Source: Acidimicrobiia bacterium (lineage in GTDB: Bacteria; Actinomycetota; Acidimicrobiia; Spongiisociales; UBA5794). Taken from it: a stretch of DNA of 64,000 nt. The stretch lies in the NCBI GenBank assembly GCA_036396535.1, contig DASWKR010000060.1, positions 1 to 64,000 of the forward strand, read 5' to 3'. Shown piece after piece: positions 43,203 through 52,544 of this stretch (position 1 is its first letter; the number at the start of each line of letters is the position of its first letter). The notes beneath the pieces were generated by a model. It ran no database searches, was not told the DNA's origin, and worked only from the letters and a program-made list of their open reading frames with translations. Position numbers and translations under genes: made by a program.

Positions 43203-45082
43203 TGGTCGACGTGATCTGGCTCACGATCCTCCTGCCGCTGGTCGGGGCGGCGTTCCTGCTCTTCTTCGGGAAGCGCCTCGGTGAACCGGCGTCCGGGGTC
43301 GTCGCGTCGAGCCTCGTCGGCGTCGGGTTTCTCATCGCGGTGATCGCCGCCATCCCGCTCATCTCGGGAAGCAGCCGGGAGGCCACCCACGTCGTCCTGT
43401 TCTCTTGGATCCCCAGCCTCGGCATCGACGCCTCGCTGCTGTGGGATCCGCTCTCGGCGATGATGACGCTCGTCGTGACCGGCGTCGGATCGCTCATCCA
43501 CGTCTACTCGATCGGGTACATGCACGGCGACCCTCGTTACGGGCGATTCTTCACGTACCTCAACCTCTTCATCGCCTCGATGCTGATCCTGGTGCTCGGC
43601 GACAACTTCGGGATCCTGTTCGTCGGGTGGGAGCTCGTCGGTCTCAGCTCGTACCTGCTCATCTCGTTCTGGTTCACGAAGCCGAGCGCAGCCGCAGCCG
43701 GGAAAAAGGCGTTCATCGTGAACCGGATCGGCGACCTCGGCTTTCTCGTGGCGCTCATGATCATCTTCTCGGTCTTCGGGTCACTGGCGTTCGAGACCGT
43801 CTTCGAGGAGGCCTCGCTCCAGCTCTCCACGGCCGCGGCGACCGCCATCACCCTGCTGCTGCTCGTCGGGGCGGCCGGCAAGTCGGCGCAGCTGCCCCTG
43901 CACGTCTGGCTGCCCGACGCCATGGAAGGTCCGACACCCGTCTCGGCGTTGATCCACGCCGCGACCATGGTCACGGCAGGCGTGTACATGACGGCGCGCA
44001 CCGGGGTCCTGTTCGAGCTGGCGCCGTTCTCGGCCGCGGCGGTCGCCACGGTCGGGGCGCTCACCGCCCTCTTCGCGGCGACGATCGCCGTCGGGCAGCG
44101 CGACATCAAGCGGGTGCTCGCCTACTCGACGATCAGCCAGCTCGGCTACATGTTCATGGGCGTCGGGGCGGCCGCATACGTGGCGGGCGTCTTCCACCTC
44201 CTCACCCATGCGTTCTTCAAGGGCCTGCTGTTCCTCGCCGCAGGGTCGGTCATCCACGCGCTCGCCAACGAGCAGGACATGTGGAAGATGGGGGGGCTCC
44301 GCAAGGTGATGCCGGTGACGTTCGCCACGATGGTGGCCGCCTGGCTCGCCATCTCCGGGATCCCGCCCTTCGCCGGCTTCTGGTCCAAGGACGAGATCCT
44401 GGCGGTGACGTTCTACAGGGGCGGAGCCTGGGTCCTGCTGTGGATCGTCGGCCTGGTGACGGCCGGCCTGACGGCCTTCTACATGAGCAAGCTCATGTAC
44501 CTGACGTTCTGGGGAGAGCCGCGATGGGCCGAGGGCGTCCACCCCCACGAGAGCCCTGCGACGATGACGGGTCCGCTCGTGGTCCTGGCAGGGCTCTCCG
44601 TCGTGGGCGGCCTCGTCAACACTCCGTTCCGCCCGGCCCTCGAGCACTTCCTCGACCCGGCTTTCGAGCTCGTCGACCACGCCGCGGTGCCCCAGGGCGC
44701 CACCCCGTGGCTGCTCGCCGCCGTCTCGGTGGCGGCGGGGGTGGCCGGCATCTGGTACGCACGGCGCCGCTACGTCGAGCGTGCGCTCCCCGAGGAGACC
44801 GGGGCGGCGTGGGACAGGCTCGAGCACGGCTACTACGTCGACGACGCCTTCGGGCGGGGCATCGTGATCCCGGCCCGCCGCGGCGCCGAGCTCACCGCCT
44901 TCGTCGGCGACGCCAAGATCGTGGACGGCGCCGTCGACGGCGTCGGTTGGCTCGTGCAGAGGGCGGCCCAGCTGCTCCGGCCGATCCAGTCGGGGCTCGT
45001 CCGCAGCTACGGGCTGGGCATCGCGGCAGGCGTCGTCGGCTTCGTGCTGTGGGTCCTCGTCAGAGGCGGTGCGATCGGATGA
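43202..45082 (+). CDS. nuoL: NADH-quinone oxidoreductase subunit L
   Basis: A 626-residue antiporter-like subunit with about 16 spans and the long lateral helix. Features: WDPLSAMMTLVVTGVGSLIH near 80, VGWELVGLSSYLLISFW near 140 (essential Glu), AGKSAQLPLHVWLPDAMEG near 225 (essential Lys) and HAATMVTAGVYM near 257. It pumps protons. The stop overlaps the ATG of a 63-codon frame by four bases, not nuoM. Confidence 0.97.
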   Translation: MVDVIWLTILLPLVGAAFLLFFGKRLGEPASGVVASSLVGVGFLIAVIAAIPLISGSSREATHVVLFSWIPSLGIDASLLWDPLSAMMTLVVTGVGSLIHVYSIGYMHGDPRYGRFFTYLNLFIASMLILVLGDNFGILFVGWELVGLSSYLLISFWFTKPSAAAAGKKAFIVNRIGDLGFLVALMIIFSVFGSLAFETVFEEASLQLSTAAATAITLLLLVGAAGKSAQLPLHVWLPDAMEGPTPVSALIHAATMVTAGVYMTARTGVLFELAPFSAAAVATVGALTALFAATIAVGQRDIKRVLAYSTISQLGYMFMGVGAAAYVAGVFHLLTHAFFKGLLFLAAGSVIHALANEQDMWKMGGLRKVMPVTFATMVAAWLAISGIPPFAGFWSKDEILAVTFYRGGAWVLLWIVGLVTAGLTAFYMSKLMYLTFWGEPRWAEGVHPHESPATMTGPLVVLAGLSVVGGLVNTPFRPALEHFLDPAFELVDHAAVPQGATPWLLAAVSVAAGVAGIWYARRRYVERALPEETGAAWDRLEHGYYVDDAFGRGIVIPARRGAELTAFVGDAKIVDGAVDGVGWLVQRAAQLLRPIQSGLVRSYGLGIAAGVVGFVLWVLVRGGAIG

Positions 45083-45270
45083 GGGCGTTGACGTCGAGGA
45101 TCCGCTACGAGGCCTCTGGGTGGTGCATCCCCGACGCGGGCGGGATGGCTGAGGTCGGGCGCGTCGCCGGCGAATCGCCGGAGAGACGGCGGTCTCGCTC
45201 CCGGATGCGCAACCGGGCGGCGAGCGACGGTGGAGCTGCCGAGGCACGACGAGAGGCCGGTCGAGCATGA
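45079..45270 (+). CDS. Small Arg-rich frame (63 aa) bridging nuoL and nuoM
   Basis: ATG overlaps the nuoL stop by four bases (ATGA) and the TGA overlaps the nuoM start by four bases, so it is coupled at both ends like its neighbours. The protein is basic (RRRSRSRMRNR near 38-47) with no membrane segment. Codon use is less GC-biased than in the nuo genes, and includes AGG, AGA and TCT. Complex I operons normally have nuoL next to nuoM. It could be a real small subunit, or spacer DNA that is open by chance; double coupling favours translation. Confidence 0.4.
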   Translation: MRALTSRIRYEASGWCIPDAGGMAEVGRVAGESPERRRSRSRMRNRAASDGGAAEARREAGRA

Positions 45271-46805
45271 GCTTTTCCGTGGTCGCCCTGCTCGTGCTGC
45301 TACCCGCCCTGGGAGCCGTCGTCGTAGCTCTCATCCCGAGGCGCCGCCAAGAGCTCGTGCTGCCCGTCACCGCCGCCATCACCCTCCTGCCGCTCGCCGT
45401 GGCGCTCTACGCCCTGTGGGAGTTCCAAACCGGTACCCCCGACTTCCAGTTCACGGAGCGCGTGGCGTGGTTCCCCGAATGGGGCATCGGCTGGAACGTT
45501 GGCATCGACGGGATCTCGCTCTTCCTCCTCGTCCTCACCGCCCTCCTGTTCCCGATCTCGATCCTGGCGTCGGCGTCCGTGGAGAAGGACGTGAAGCTCT
45601 ACATGATCTCGATGCTCGTCCTCGAGACCGGGCTCCTCGGCGTGTTCGTCGCCCTCGACCTGCTGCTCTTCTTCGTCTTCTTCGAGGTGACCCTGGTTCC
45701 GATGTACCTGCTCATCGGGATCTGGGGCAGCGCCAACCGGGTCTACGCCGCCGTCAAATTCGTCCTCTACACCGCCCTCGGCTCGGCCCTCATGCTCACG
45801 GCCATCATCTGGCTGGCGGTGACCGCTTCTCCCGGGTCGATCTCGTTCGCCTTCCAGGACCTCCTCGAGGCCGAGCTGTCCCGCACCGCCCAGCTCTGGC
45901 TGTTCCTCGGGTTCGCCGCCGCCTTCGCCGTCAAGGTGCCCTTGTTCCCTCTGCACACCTGGCTGCCGGACGCCCACACCGAGGCGCCGACCGCCGGCTC
46001 GGTCTTGCTGGCCGGCGTCCTCCTCAAGCTCGGAACGTACGGTTTCCTCCGGTTCAACCTGACGCTGTTCCCGGACGCCACGGTTCGCCTGGCGCCATGG
46101 CTGGCGACGCTGGCGGTTGTCGGGATCATCTACGGCGCCGTGGTCGCCACGGTGCAGCCTGATGTGAAGCGACTCGTCGCATACTCTTCCGTCAGCCACC
46201 TCGGGTTCATCGTGCTCGGACTGTTCGCCCTGACCACACAGGGTCTCCAGGGAGGCGTCATCCAGATGGTGAACCACGGCCTGACGACGGGCGGTTTGTT
46301 CCTGCTCATCGGGATGATCTACGACAGACGCCACACCAGGCAGATCTCCGACTACGGCGGGCTGGCGCAGGTGATGCCGGTATTCGCCGGCTTTTTCCTG
46401 TTCATGGCGTTCGCCTCGGCAGGGCTCCCCGGCCTCAACGGCTTCGTCGGCGAGTTCAAGGTGCTGCTCGGCAGCTACCTCACCTTCCCGGTGCTCGCCG
46501 TGGTCGCCGCCCTCGGTGTCGTGCTGGCTGCCGTCTACCTGTTGTGGGCCTACGAGCGCGTCTTCACGGGACCGATCACGAACCAGGCGAACGAGAAGCT
46601 CCTCGACCTCGGCCTCCGCGAGGTCGTCATCCTCGCTCCGCTCGCCGTCCTCATCGTGTTCCTCGGGATCTACCCCAAGCCGGCGCTCGACCGCATCCAG
46701 CCATCCGTCGACGCCGTCATCGAGCGAATCGACACGCAGCTCGGCACGGCGTGGGACCCGCCGCGATACGGCACGGGCGTTCCCGCCGCGGCAGGGGAGG
46801 AGTAG
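45267..46805 (+). CDS. nuoM: NADH-quinone oxidoreductase subunit M
   Basis: A 512-residue antiporter-like subunit with 14 spans. Features: the essential Glu in LLLFFVFFEVTLVPMYLLIG near 135-154 and Lys in FAVKVPLFPLHTWLPDAHTEAPT near 225, then NHGLTTGGLFLL near 335. Length is normal. It starts four bases inside the small frame. Ribosome sites in this operon are weak, so coupling is probably important. Confidence 0.97.
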   Translation: MSFSVVALLVLLPALGAVVVALIPRRRQELVLPVTAAITLLPLAVALYALWEFQTGTPDFQFTERVAWFPEWGIGWNVGIDGISLFLLVLTALLFPISILASASVEKDVKLYMISMLVLETGLLGVFVALDLLLFFVFFEVTLVPMYLLIGIWGSANRVYAAVKFVLYTALGSALMLTAIIWLAVTASPGSISFAFQDLLEAELSRTAQLWLFLGFAAAFAVKVPLFPLHTWLPDAHTEAPTAGSVLLAGVLLKLGTYGFLRFNLTLFPDATVRLAPWLATLAVVGIIYGAVVATVQPDVKRLVAYSSVSHLGFIVLGLFALTTQGLQGGVIQMVNHGLTTGGLFLLIGMIYDRRHTRQISDYGGLAQVMPVFAGFFLFMAFASAGLPGLNGFVGEFKVLLGSYLTFPVLAVVAALGVVLAAVYLLWAYERVFTGPITNQANEKLLDLGLREVVILAPLAVLIVFLGIYPKPALDRIQPSVDAVIERIDTQLGTAWDPPRYGTGVPAAAGEE

Positions 46806-46808
46806 GCC

Positions 46809-48335
46809 GTGCAGCGCATCGACTTCATCTCGATCGCCCCACAGATCGTTCTCCTCGGTGGTGCCGTCCTCGTTCTGCTCGCCGAGGTGACGCTGACCCT
46901 CGGCCGCAGGGCATGGGCCGCGATCTCCGCGGCGGCCCTGGGGCTCTCGCTGCTGCTGTCTGTCGCCCAGTGGATGCGAGTCGACGAGCTGACCGACCTC
47001 GTCGCCGCCGGCGGGCTCGGCAACGATGCCTTCCTCAGCTACACAGGCGAGGCTCTCCGGCTCCCCATGATCGTCATGGACCACCTGTCCGCATTCGCCG
47101 GCATCGTCATCTTCGCCGTGGGCGGCGTCGCGTTGACAGCCGCCTGGAGGCTGGTGGCGACCCTCGACACCAAGGGCGCCGAATTCGTCGCCTTGGTGCT
47201 CCTGGCGGTTGCCGGCATGCACCTGATGGTGATCTCCGCCAACCTCATCCTGCTGTTCATCGGCCTCGAGGTGACGTCGATCAGCCTCTACGTCGTCGCC
47301 GGTTTCACCCGCGACGAACCGAACTCCGACGAGGCGGCGATGAAGTACTTCCTGCTCGGCTCGTTCGCATCGGCGATCTTCCTCTACGGCATCGCCCTGG
47401 TCTTCGCGGCGACCGGGTCGATCTCGATCTACGGCGAGGGTGCGATCACCGAGTTCATCCGTGGCCGGGTGCTCACGCTCGGGGCGAGCGGCGGCGTGTT
47501 GTGGGTCGGCATCGCCCTCATGATCATCGGGCTGGCGTTCAAGGTGACGGCCGCCCCGTTCCACCAGTGGGCGCCGGACGTGTACCAGGGCGCTCCCGGC
47601 GGCGCAGTCGGCCTGATGGCTGCCGGGGTCAAGGTGGCCGCCTTCATCTCGCTCGCCCGGTTGCTGGTGGCCGCCTTCGAACTCGCCTACAGGCTGTGGG
47701 TGCCGCCCCTCGCCGCCGTGGCGGCATTGTCGGTCGTCGTCGGTACGGCGCTCGCCATCGCCCAGACCGATCTGCGCCGCATGCTCGCCTACTCGGGGGT
47801 CGCCCACGCCGGGTTCATGCTGTCGGCGCTCGTGGCCGTCGAGGACGGAGTGCCTGCGCTGCTGTTCTACGTCTCGACGTACGCCTTCATGCTGCTCGGC
47901 GCCTTCACGGTGACTGCGATCGTGAGCGGGCCCCGCAACGGGGCGTCGCCTCTCGAGGCGTACCGCGGACTGGCGGCGCGGGCGCCGGGACTCGCGCTGA
48001 CGCTCGCGGTGTTCATGCTGTCGCTCGGTGGCATCCCGCTGCTCGCCGGGTTCGTAGGGAAGGTCACGGTGTTCGCGGCGGCGATCGGCGCCGGCTACCT
48101 GTGGCTGGCGCTCGTCGGGCTCGTCGCCTCCGTCGCCGGCCTGTTCTTCTACCTGCGGGTGATCGTGCTGATGTATTTCCAGCAGCCCGCCGACGCACCA
48201 GGCACAGCGGCGGCCCCTCCCGAAGTGGGAGTCGGCGGACGGCTGGTGCTGGTCGCTTGCCTGGCCGTCACCATCTCGTTCGGCGTCGCTCCCTGGCCGC
48301 TGCTCGACTGGGTGAGCGGCGCTCTTCCGTTCTGA
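46809..48335 (+). CDS. nuoN: NADH-quinone oxidoreductase subunit N
   Basis: A 508-residue antiporter-like subunit with 14 spans, last gene of the operon. Features: LLFIGLEVTSISLYVVAGF near 145 (essential Glu), GLAFKVTAAPFHQWAPDVYQGAP near 240 (essential Lys) and AYSGVAHAGFM near 325. GTG start has GGGGAGGAG six bases upstream. No terminator hairpin seen in the 70 bases to the next gene. Confidence 0.97.
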   Translation: MQRIDFISIAPQIVLLGGAVLVLLAEVTLTLGRRAWAAISAAALGLSLLLSVAQWMRVDELTDLVAAGGLGNDAFLSYTGEALRLPMIVMDHLSAFAGIVIFAVGGVALTAAWRLVATLDTKGAEFVALVLLAVAGMHLMVISANLILLFIGLEVTSISLYVVAGFTRDEPNSDEAAMKYFLLGSFASAIFLYGIALVFAATGSISIYGEGAITEFIRGRVLTLGASGGVLWVGIALMIIGLAFKVTAAPFHQWAPDVYQGAPGGAVGLMAAGVKVAAFISLARLLVAAFELAYRLWVPPLAAVAALSVVVGTALAIAQTDLRRMLAYSGVAHAGFMLSALVAVEDGVPALLFYVSTYAFMLLGAFTVTAIVSGPRNGASPLEAYRGLAARAPGLALTLAVFMLSLGGIPLLAGFVGKVTVFAAAIGAGYLWLALVGLVASVAGLFFYLRVIVLMYFQQPADAPGTAAAPPEVGVGGRLVLVACLAVTISFGVAPWPLLDWVSGALPF

Positions 48336-48396
48336 GCCGGCCAGGACCGCCTCGAGCTGTGAATCGACGCCGAGCGGCACATCGGCCACGTCCTCC

Positions 48397-48402
48397 TACC
48401 CT
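48397..48402 (+). promoter_or_regulatory. TACCCT -10 box of bactofilin-like gene
   Basis: TACCCT ends three bases before ATG 48406 and six before ATG 48409. The usual spacing in this window is 6-10, which favours the second ATG as the real start. Confidence 0.4.
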
Positions 48403-48405
48403 GCC

Positions 48406-49548
48406 ATGATGAGACGCCGCCTTCTGATGGCCGCCGCGATCGGCGCATTCGTCATCCCGATACCCATTGTCGTCGACGTGATCGCCACGGACATCCTCCT
48501 CATAAACGAGGGCGATCACCGCGACGAGGACGTCTACGTGATCGCCGAGTCCGGCCGAGTGGACGGCACGATCGACGGTGACCTGATCATCGTGACGGGC
48601 GGGCTCTCGATCGGGGGAACGGTGACTGGGGATGTCATCGTCGCCACACACGGCGAGGTGACGATCTCCGGCCTCGTCGCCGGTTCCGTGAGAGGGTTCG
48701 CCAGGAGCGTCGCCATCTCCGGCACGGTGGGCGACGACGTCGCCGTCGTCGCTGCATCGGTGGACTTCTCCGGGACGGCGGGGCGCGACGTCCTGGTCCT
48801 CGCCGGGTCGCTGGCCGACACCGGGTCCGTCGGCCGCGACCTCAGGGGTCGCTTCGTCTCGGGCAACCTCGACGGCGCCGTCGGGCGTGACGTCGACGTC
48901 ACCGTCGCCCGCATCACCGTCGGCCCGGACGCAGTGATCGGCGGCGATCTCCTGTATCGGGCCGACTCGGAGGCGCGCATCGACGATGGCTCGAATGTCG
49001 CAGGGCAGACGGCGCGCCTCTCGGCACGAGGAACGTTCTTCGTACGGGTGTTCCTCACCGCGGCGACCGTCATCGGGACACTTGCCTTCGTCCTCGGCGG
49101 GCTCATCCTGCTGTGGCTCTTTCGCTCGGTCGCCCCGCGCGCCGTCGGAGCAGTGCTGACCTCCCCGTGGAAGGCTCTGGGGGTCGGGCTGGCCGCGGTC
49201 GTGCTCGTCCCGATGTTCGCCGTGTTCGCGGCGGCGTCGCTCGTCGGCATCCCGATCGCCGTCGCCCTCCTCCTGTTGGTCGGACTGTCGCTCCTGTTCG
49301 GGCCGGTCCCCGCCGTGGCCGCCGCCGGGGTCAAGCTCGTGCGCGGCCGCTATGGCCTGTTCGCGGCCTTCGTGGTCGGTGCGGTGGTGTGGCGGCTCGG
49401 GATCTGGTTGCTCCCGATCGTCGGAATCCTGCTCTACTTCGGCGGGCTGATCTTGGGCGTCGGGGGCTGGCTCGTCGGGGCCTGGACGCAACGCCGGACG
49501 GCGCCCGTCGCCGGGTTGCCCGCCGCCGGCGTGGTGGCAGCCGAGTAG
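48406..49548 (+). CDS. Bactofilin-like beta-helix protein with C-terminal membrane spans
   Basis: A 380-residue protein: N-terminal membrane anchor (residues 6-28), then a long run of short repeats of the type GTVxGDVxVxx to about residue 190, typical of bactofilin/polymer-forming beta-helices, and finally four membrane segments (about 215-237, 255-300, 312-345). Bactofilins form filaments on the inner membrane surface; here the helix would sit on the outside or inside depending on topology, which I cannot settle. The membrane C-part is like that of DUF8173-type proteins. It is not part of the nuo operon. Confidence 0.7.
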   Translation: MMRRRLLMAAAIGAFVIPIPIVVDVIATDILLINEGDHRDEDVYVIAESGRVDGTIDGDLIIVTGGLSIGGTVTGDVIVATHGEVTISGLVAGSVRGFARSVAISGTVGDDVAVVAASVDFSGTAGRDVLVLAGSLADTGSVGRDLRGRFVSGNLDGAVGRDVDVTVARITVGPDAVIGGDLLYRADSEARIDDGSNVAGQTARLSARGTFFVRVFLTAATVIGTLAFVLGGLILLWLFRSVAPRAVGAVLTSPWKALGVGLAAVVLVPMFAVFAAASLVGIPIAVALLLLVGLSLLFGPVPAVAAAGVKLVRGRYGLFAAFVVGAVVWRLGIWLLPIVGILLYFGGLILGVGGWLVGAWTQRRTAPVAGLPAAGVVAAE

Positions 49549-49551
49549 CGT
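49546..49551 (+). promoter_or_regulatory. TAGCGT -10 box of molybdenum hydroxylase gene
   Basis: TAGCGT ends eight bases before ATG 49560. It overlaps the stop codon of the preceding gene. Confidence 0.5.
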
Positions 49552-49559
49552 GCCCGCCG

Positions 49560-51848
49560 ATGCGCGGCTCGATCCTCGGCAACAACGTCAAGCGGGTCGA
49601 AGACCCCAGGTTCATCAGGGGCGAGGGGCGATACCTGGATGATCTCGACGTCGAAGGGGTCCTCCACCTCCACGCCGTGCGGTCCGTCTTCCCGCATGGA
49701 GTGATTCGCGCCGTCGATGTGGCCGGTGCGCGGTCGTCCCCTGGGGTCGTCGCGGTGTACACCGGCGAGGACTTCGCCCACGTCAAGTCGACGCCGACAT
49801 CCGGGAAGGTCGATCGGGCCGCCTCGCGTCCCGTCGTCGCCCGCGGCCGGGTCCGTCACGTCGGGGACATCGTCGCTGTCGTGGTCGCCGAAAGTCCGCA
49901 GGCCGCTGCCGACGCCGCAGACCTGGTGTGGGCCGACATCGAGCCCCTCCCAGCCGTGTCGTCGATCGGAGGCGCCACCGCGGAAGGGGCCCCGGTCATA
50001 TGGCCCGAGATCGGGTCGAACGTAGTGCACACGGACGCCGGGACGGGGTCGAGTGACCCTTTCGGCGAGGCGGACGTCGTCGTGGCGGGCGACTTCCGCA
50101 ACCAGCGGGTGGCGCCGATACCGCTCGAGGGGAACTCGGCCCTCGCCATCCCACGAGACGACGGCCGTCTCGAGGTCTGGGTGGGCACCCAGAACGTCTT
50201 CAGTCACCGCCACACCATCGCTCGGGCGCTCGACGTGGAGCGAGCCAAGGTCCGGGGACGCGTCCCGGACATGGGTGGAGGCTTCGGCGCCAAGTTCTAC
50301 TCATACCCGGAGCAGATCCTCACCGCCGTCATCGCGACGGAGCTGGGCAAGCCCGTCAAGTGGATCGAACGCCGTGGCGAGAACCTCGTCGGAATGGTGC
50401 ACGGCAGGGCGATGACCCAGCACGTCGAGATCGGTGCCAAGCGAGACGGCACGATCGTGGGACTGCGGGTGGCAGTCGACCAGGAAGTCGGGGCGTATCC
50501 CTCGTTCGGGGCGGTCCTCCCGACATTCACGCGGCTGATGGCGAGCGGTCCGTACCGGATCCCCAAGGTCGACTTCTCGTACCGGGCCGTAGCCACGAAC
50601 ACCACCACGGTCCACGCCTACCGCGGCGCCGGGCGACCTGAAGCGACGGCATTCCTCGAACGCATCCTCGACATGCTCGCCCGCCACCTCGACGTCGACC
50701 CGGTCGAGTTGCGGCGCCGCAACTTCTTCGCCCCCGAGGACTTCCCCCTCGAGACCGTGACCGGTGCCCGCTACGACTCCGGCGACTACGAGAAGGCCAT
50801 GAACGCGGCGCTCCGGATCGCGGGGTACGACGAGCTGAGAGCCGAACAGGCAAGGCGACGCTCCAGCGGAGCACGCCGCCAGCTCGGCATCGGTCTGTCG
50901 AGCTATGTCGAGGTCACCGCTCCCGACGGGTCGCACGAATGGGGCGCGGCCGACGTGCACGAGGATGGCACGGTCACGGTGAGGGTCGGCACCTCCGCCC
51001 ACGGCCAGGGCCACGAGACTGCCTTCGCCCAGATCGCCGGCGGGATCTTCAACGTTCCATACACCGATGTCAGAGTGGTGTTCGGCGACACTGATGTCAT
51101 CCCTCTCGGAGAAGGCACCGGCGGCTCGCGATCTCTCCAGCTCGGGGGCAGTGCCGTCCAGAAGGTCTCGGTCGAGGTCGTCGACAAGGCGAGGGAGATC
51201 GTGGCGTTCCTCGAGGAAGCCGCCGTGGGCGACGTCGTCGTCTTCGAGAACGGCACCGTCGGGGTGGCGGGAGTCCCGGACACCGCCATCGGGTGGGGCG
51301 ACCTTGCGGCGATCGCCTCCGACCGGGGAAGACTCCCCGAGGGCATGGAGCCCGGCCTCGGCGCCGAGGGCGTCTTCGACCAGGGCGGCTCGACGTATCC
51401 GTTCGGAACCCACATCTCAGTCGTGGAGGTGGACATCGAGACCGGGGACGTCGAGCTGAGCCGGCACGTCGCCGTCGACGACGCCGGCAACATCCTCAAC
51501 CGGTGGCTCCTCGACGGTCAGGTGCATGGCGGCATCGCCCAGGGCGTCGGCCAGGCCCTCTTCGAGGAGATGCGCTACGACGAGGACGCCAACCCGCTGA
51601 CCGCCAACCTCGTCTCGTACATCTTGCCGATGGCGCCCAACCTCCCGAGCTTCGAGGTCGCCCACACCGAGACGCCGACGCCGATGAACCCGCTCGGCGT
51701 GAAGGGGATCGGCGAAGCGGCGACCATCGGTTCGACCGTGGCGGTCCAGAATGCGGTCGTCGACGCCCTCAGCCACCTGGGCGTCAGACACATCGACATG
51801 CCGCTCACCCCCGCCAGAGTGTGGGCTGCGATCAGCGCCGCAGGCTGA
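49560..51848 (+). CDS. Molybdopterin large subunit of the CoxL/xanthine dehydrogenase family (orphan)
   Basis: A 762-residue protein related to the large subunit of aerobic CO dehydrogenase and xanthine dehydrogenase. Features: GNNVKRVEDPRFIRGEGRYLDD start, RVPDMGGGFGAKFYSYPEQ near 240, HAYRGAGRPEA near 357 and GIGEAATIGSTVAVQNAV at the end with the usual active-site Glu. The active loop is AYRGAGRP, the form II type, not the AYRCSFR of true CO dehydrogenase, so its substrate is unknown. No FAD (coxM) or [2Fe-2S] (coxS) subunit lies next to it; both neighbours are unrelated. It may depend on subunits encoded elsewhere. Leaderless ATG. Confidence 0.88.
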   Translation: MRGSILGNNVKRVEDPRFIRGEGRYLDDLDVEGVLHLHAVRSVFPHGVIRAVDVAGARSSPGVVAVYTGEDFAHVKSTPTSGKVDRAASRPVVARGRVRHVGDIVAVVVAESPQAAADAADLVWADIEPLPAVSSIGGATAEGAPVIWPEIGSNVVHTDAGTGSSDPFGEADVVVAGDFRNQRVAPIPLEGNSALAIPRDDGRLEVWVGTQNVFSHRHTIARALDVERAKVRGRVPDMGGGFGAKFYSYPEQILTAVIATELGKPVKWIERRGENLVGMVHGRAMTQHVEIGAKRDGTIVGLRVAVDQEVGAYPSFGAVLPTFTRLMASGPYRIPKVDFSYRAVATNTTTVHAYRGAGRPEATAFLERILDMLARHLDVDPVELRRRNFFAPEDFPLETVTGARYDSGDYEKAMNAALRIAGYDELRAEQARRRSSGARRQLGIGLSSYVEVTAPDGSHEWGAADVHEDGTVTVRVGTSAHGQGHETAFAQIAGGIFNVPYTDVRVVFGDTDVIPLGEGTGGSRSLQLGGSAVQKVSVEVVDKAREIVAFLEEAAVGDVVVFENGTVGVAGVPDTAIGWGDLAAIASDRGRLPEGMEPGLGAEGVFDQGGSTYPFGTHISVVEVDIETGDVELSRHVAVDDAGNILNRWLLDGQVHGGIAQGVGQALFEEMRYDEDANPLTANLVSYILPMAPNLPSFEVAHTETPTPMNPLGVKGIGEAATIGSTVAVQNAVVDALSHLGVRHIDMPLTPARVWAAISAAG

Positions 51849-51854
51849 CGCAGG

Positions 51855-52511
51855 TCACATCGGGTCGATCTCCGAAGCCTCCGAGACGGTCTCGAACGAC
51901 TCGGCCGCTGCCGTGATCGTTGCTACCCGCGTCGTATCCACCAGGATCATCACGAGGTACGTGCCGTCGGTATACCGCTCGAGCTCGACCGGCCCGGACG
52001 TGGGGTCGAGTGAGGCCGCCATCGACACGATCTCGTCGAGCTCGCCGAGGTTGGCCAGGCGGATCCCGATCGGCCTCCTGCTCAGGTGGTCCCGACTGCG
52101 CAGGCGTTTCTCGGCATAGCCGAGCCCGTACAGGATGAGCAGGCCGAGCACTGTCGCCGTGACTGCGCCGAGCACCAGGCCGACGCCCGTCGTCATCCCG
52201 ATGGCGGCGACTGCCCACAGGCCGGCCGCGGTGGTGAGCCCGCGCACGTTCGCCCCTTCGCGGAAGATTGCTCCGGCACCGAGGAACCCGATGCCCGAGA
52301 CGACTTGGGCGGCGATCCGCGTGGTGTCCTCACCGCCGAACGCATACGCCGAGAGCATCGTGAACAGGGAGGCTCCGAGGCCGACGAGCATGTGGGTGCG
52401 CAACCCGGCCGCCTTGTGATGCGCCTCGCGCTCGAAGCCGATCAAGCCGGAGAGCAAGGCGGCGGTAGCCAGGCGCACCGTCCACTCGAAGACGTTGAGC
52501 TCGTCGGGCAC
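51855..52511 (-). CDS. MgtC/SapB family membrane protein
   Basis: A 218-residue protein: four or five spans up to about residue 130 and a C-terminal ACT-like domain. The conserved core GLIGFEREAHHKAAGLRTHMLV near 21-43 (with the Arg of the family) and VSGIGFLGAGAIFREG near 71-86 are family hallmarks. MgtC relatives modulate ATP synthase or magnesium handling. GTG start. Tail-to-tail with the hydroxylase gene, with only six bases between stops. Confidence 0.9.
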   Translation of the reverse strand: MPDELNVFEWTVRLATAALLSGLIGFEREAHHKAAGLRTHMLVGLGASLFTMLSAYAFGGEDTTRIAAQVVSGIGFLGAGAIFREGANVRGLTTAAGLWAVAAIGMTTGVGLVLGAVTATVLGLLILYGLGYAEKRLRSRDHLSRRPIGIRLANLGELDEIVSMAASLDPTSGPVELERYTDGTYLVMILVDTTRVATITAAAESFETVSEASEIDPM

Positions 52512-52544
52512 CGGCTCAGTCTCGCATGGGCGCCGAAGCGGTGC

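Noticed and set aside
45300-48389. Very long open frame on the minus strand opposite nuoM and nuoN
   Set aside because: It is antisense to two certain complex I genes, is rich in Arg/His/Glu/Asp as expected from the complement of GC-rich codons, and matches no family.
49560-51848. Call as true aerobic CO dehydrogenase
   Set aside because: The active loop AYRGAGRP lacks the AYRCSFR signature, and coxM/coxS are not adjacent.
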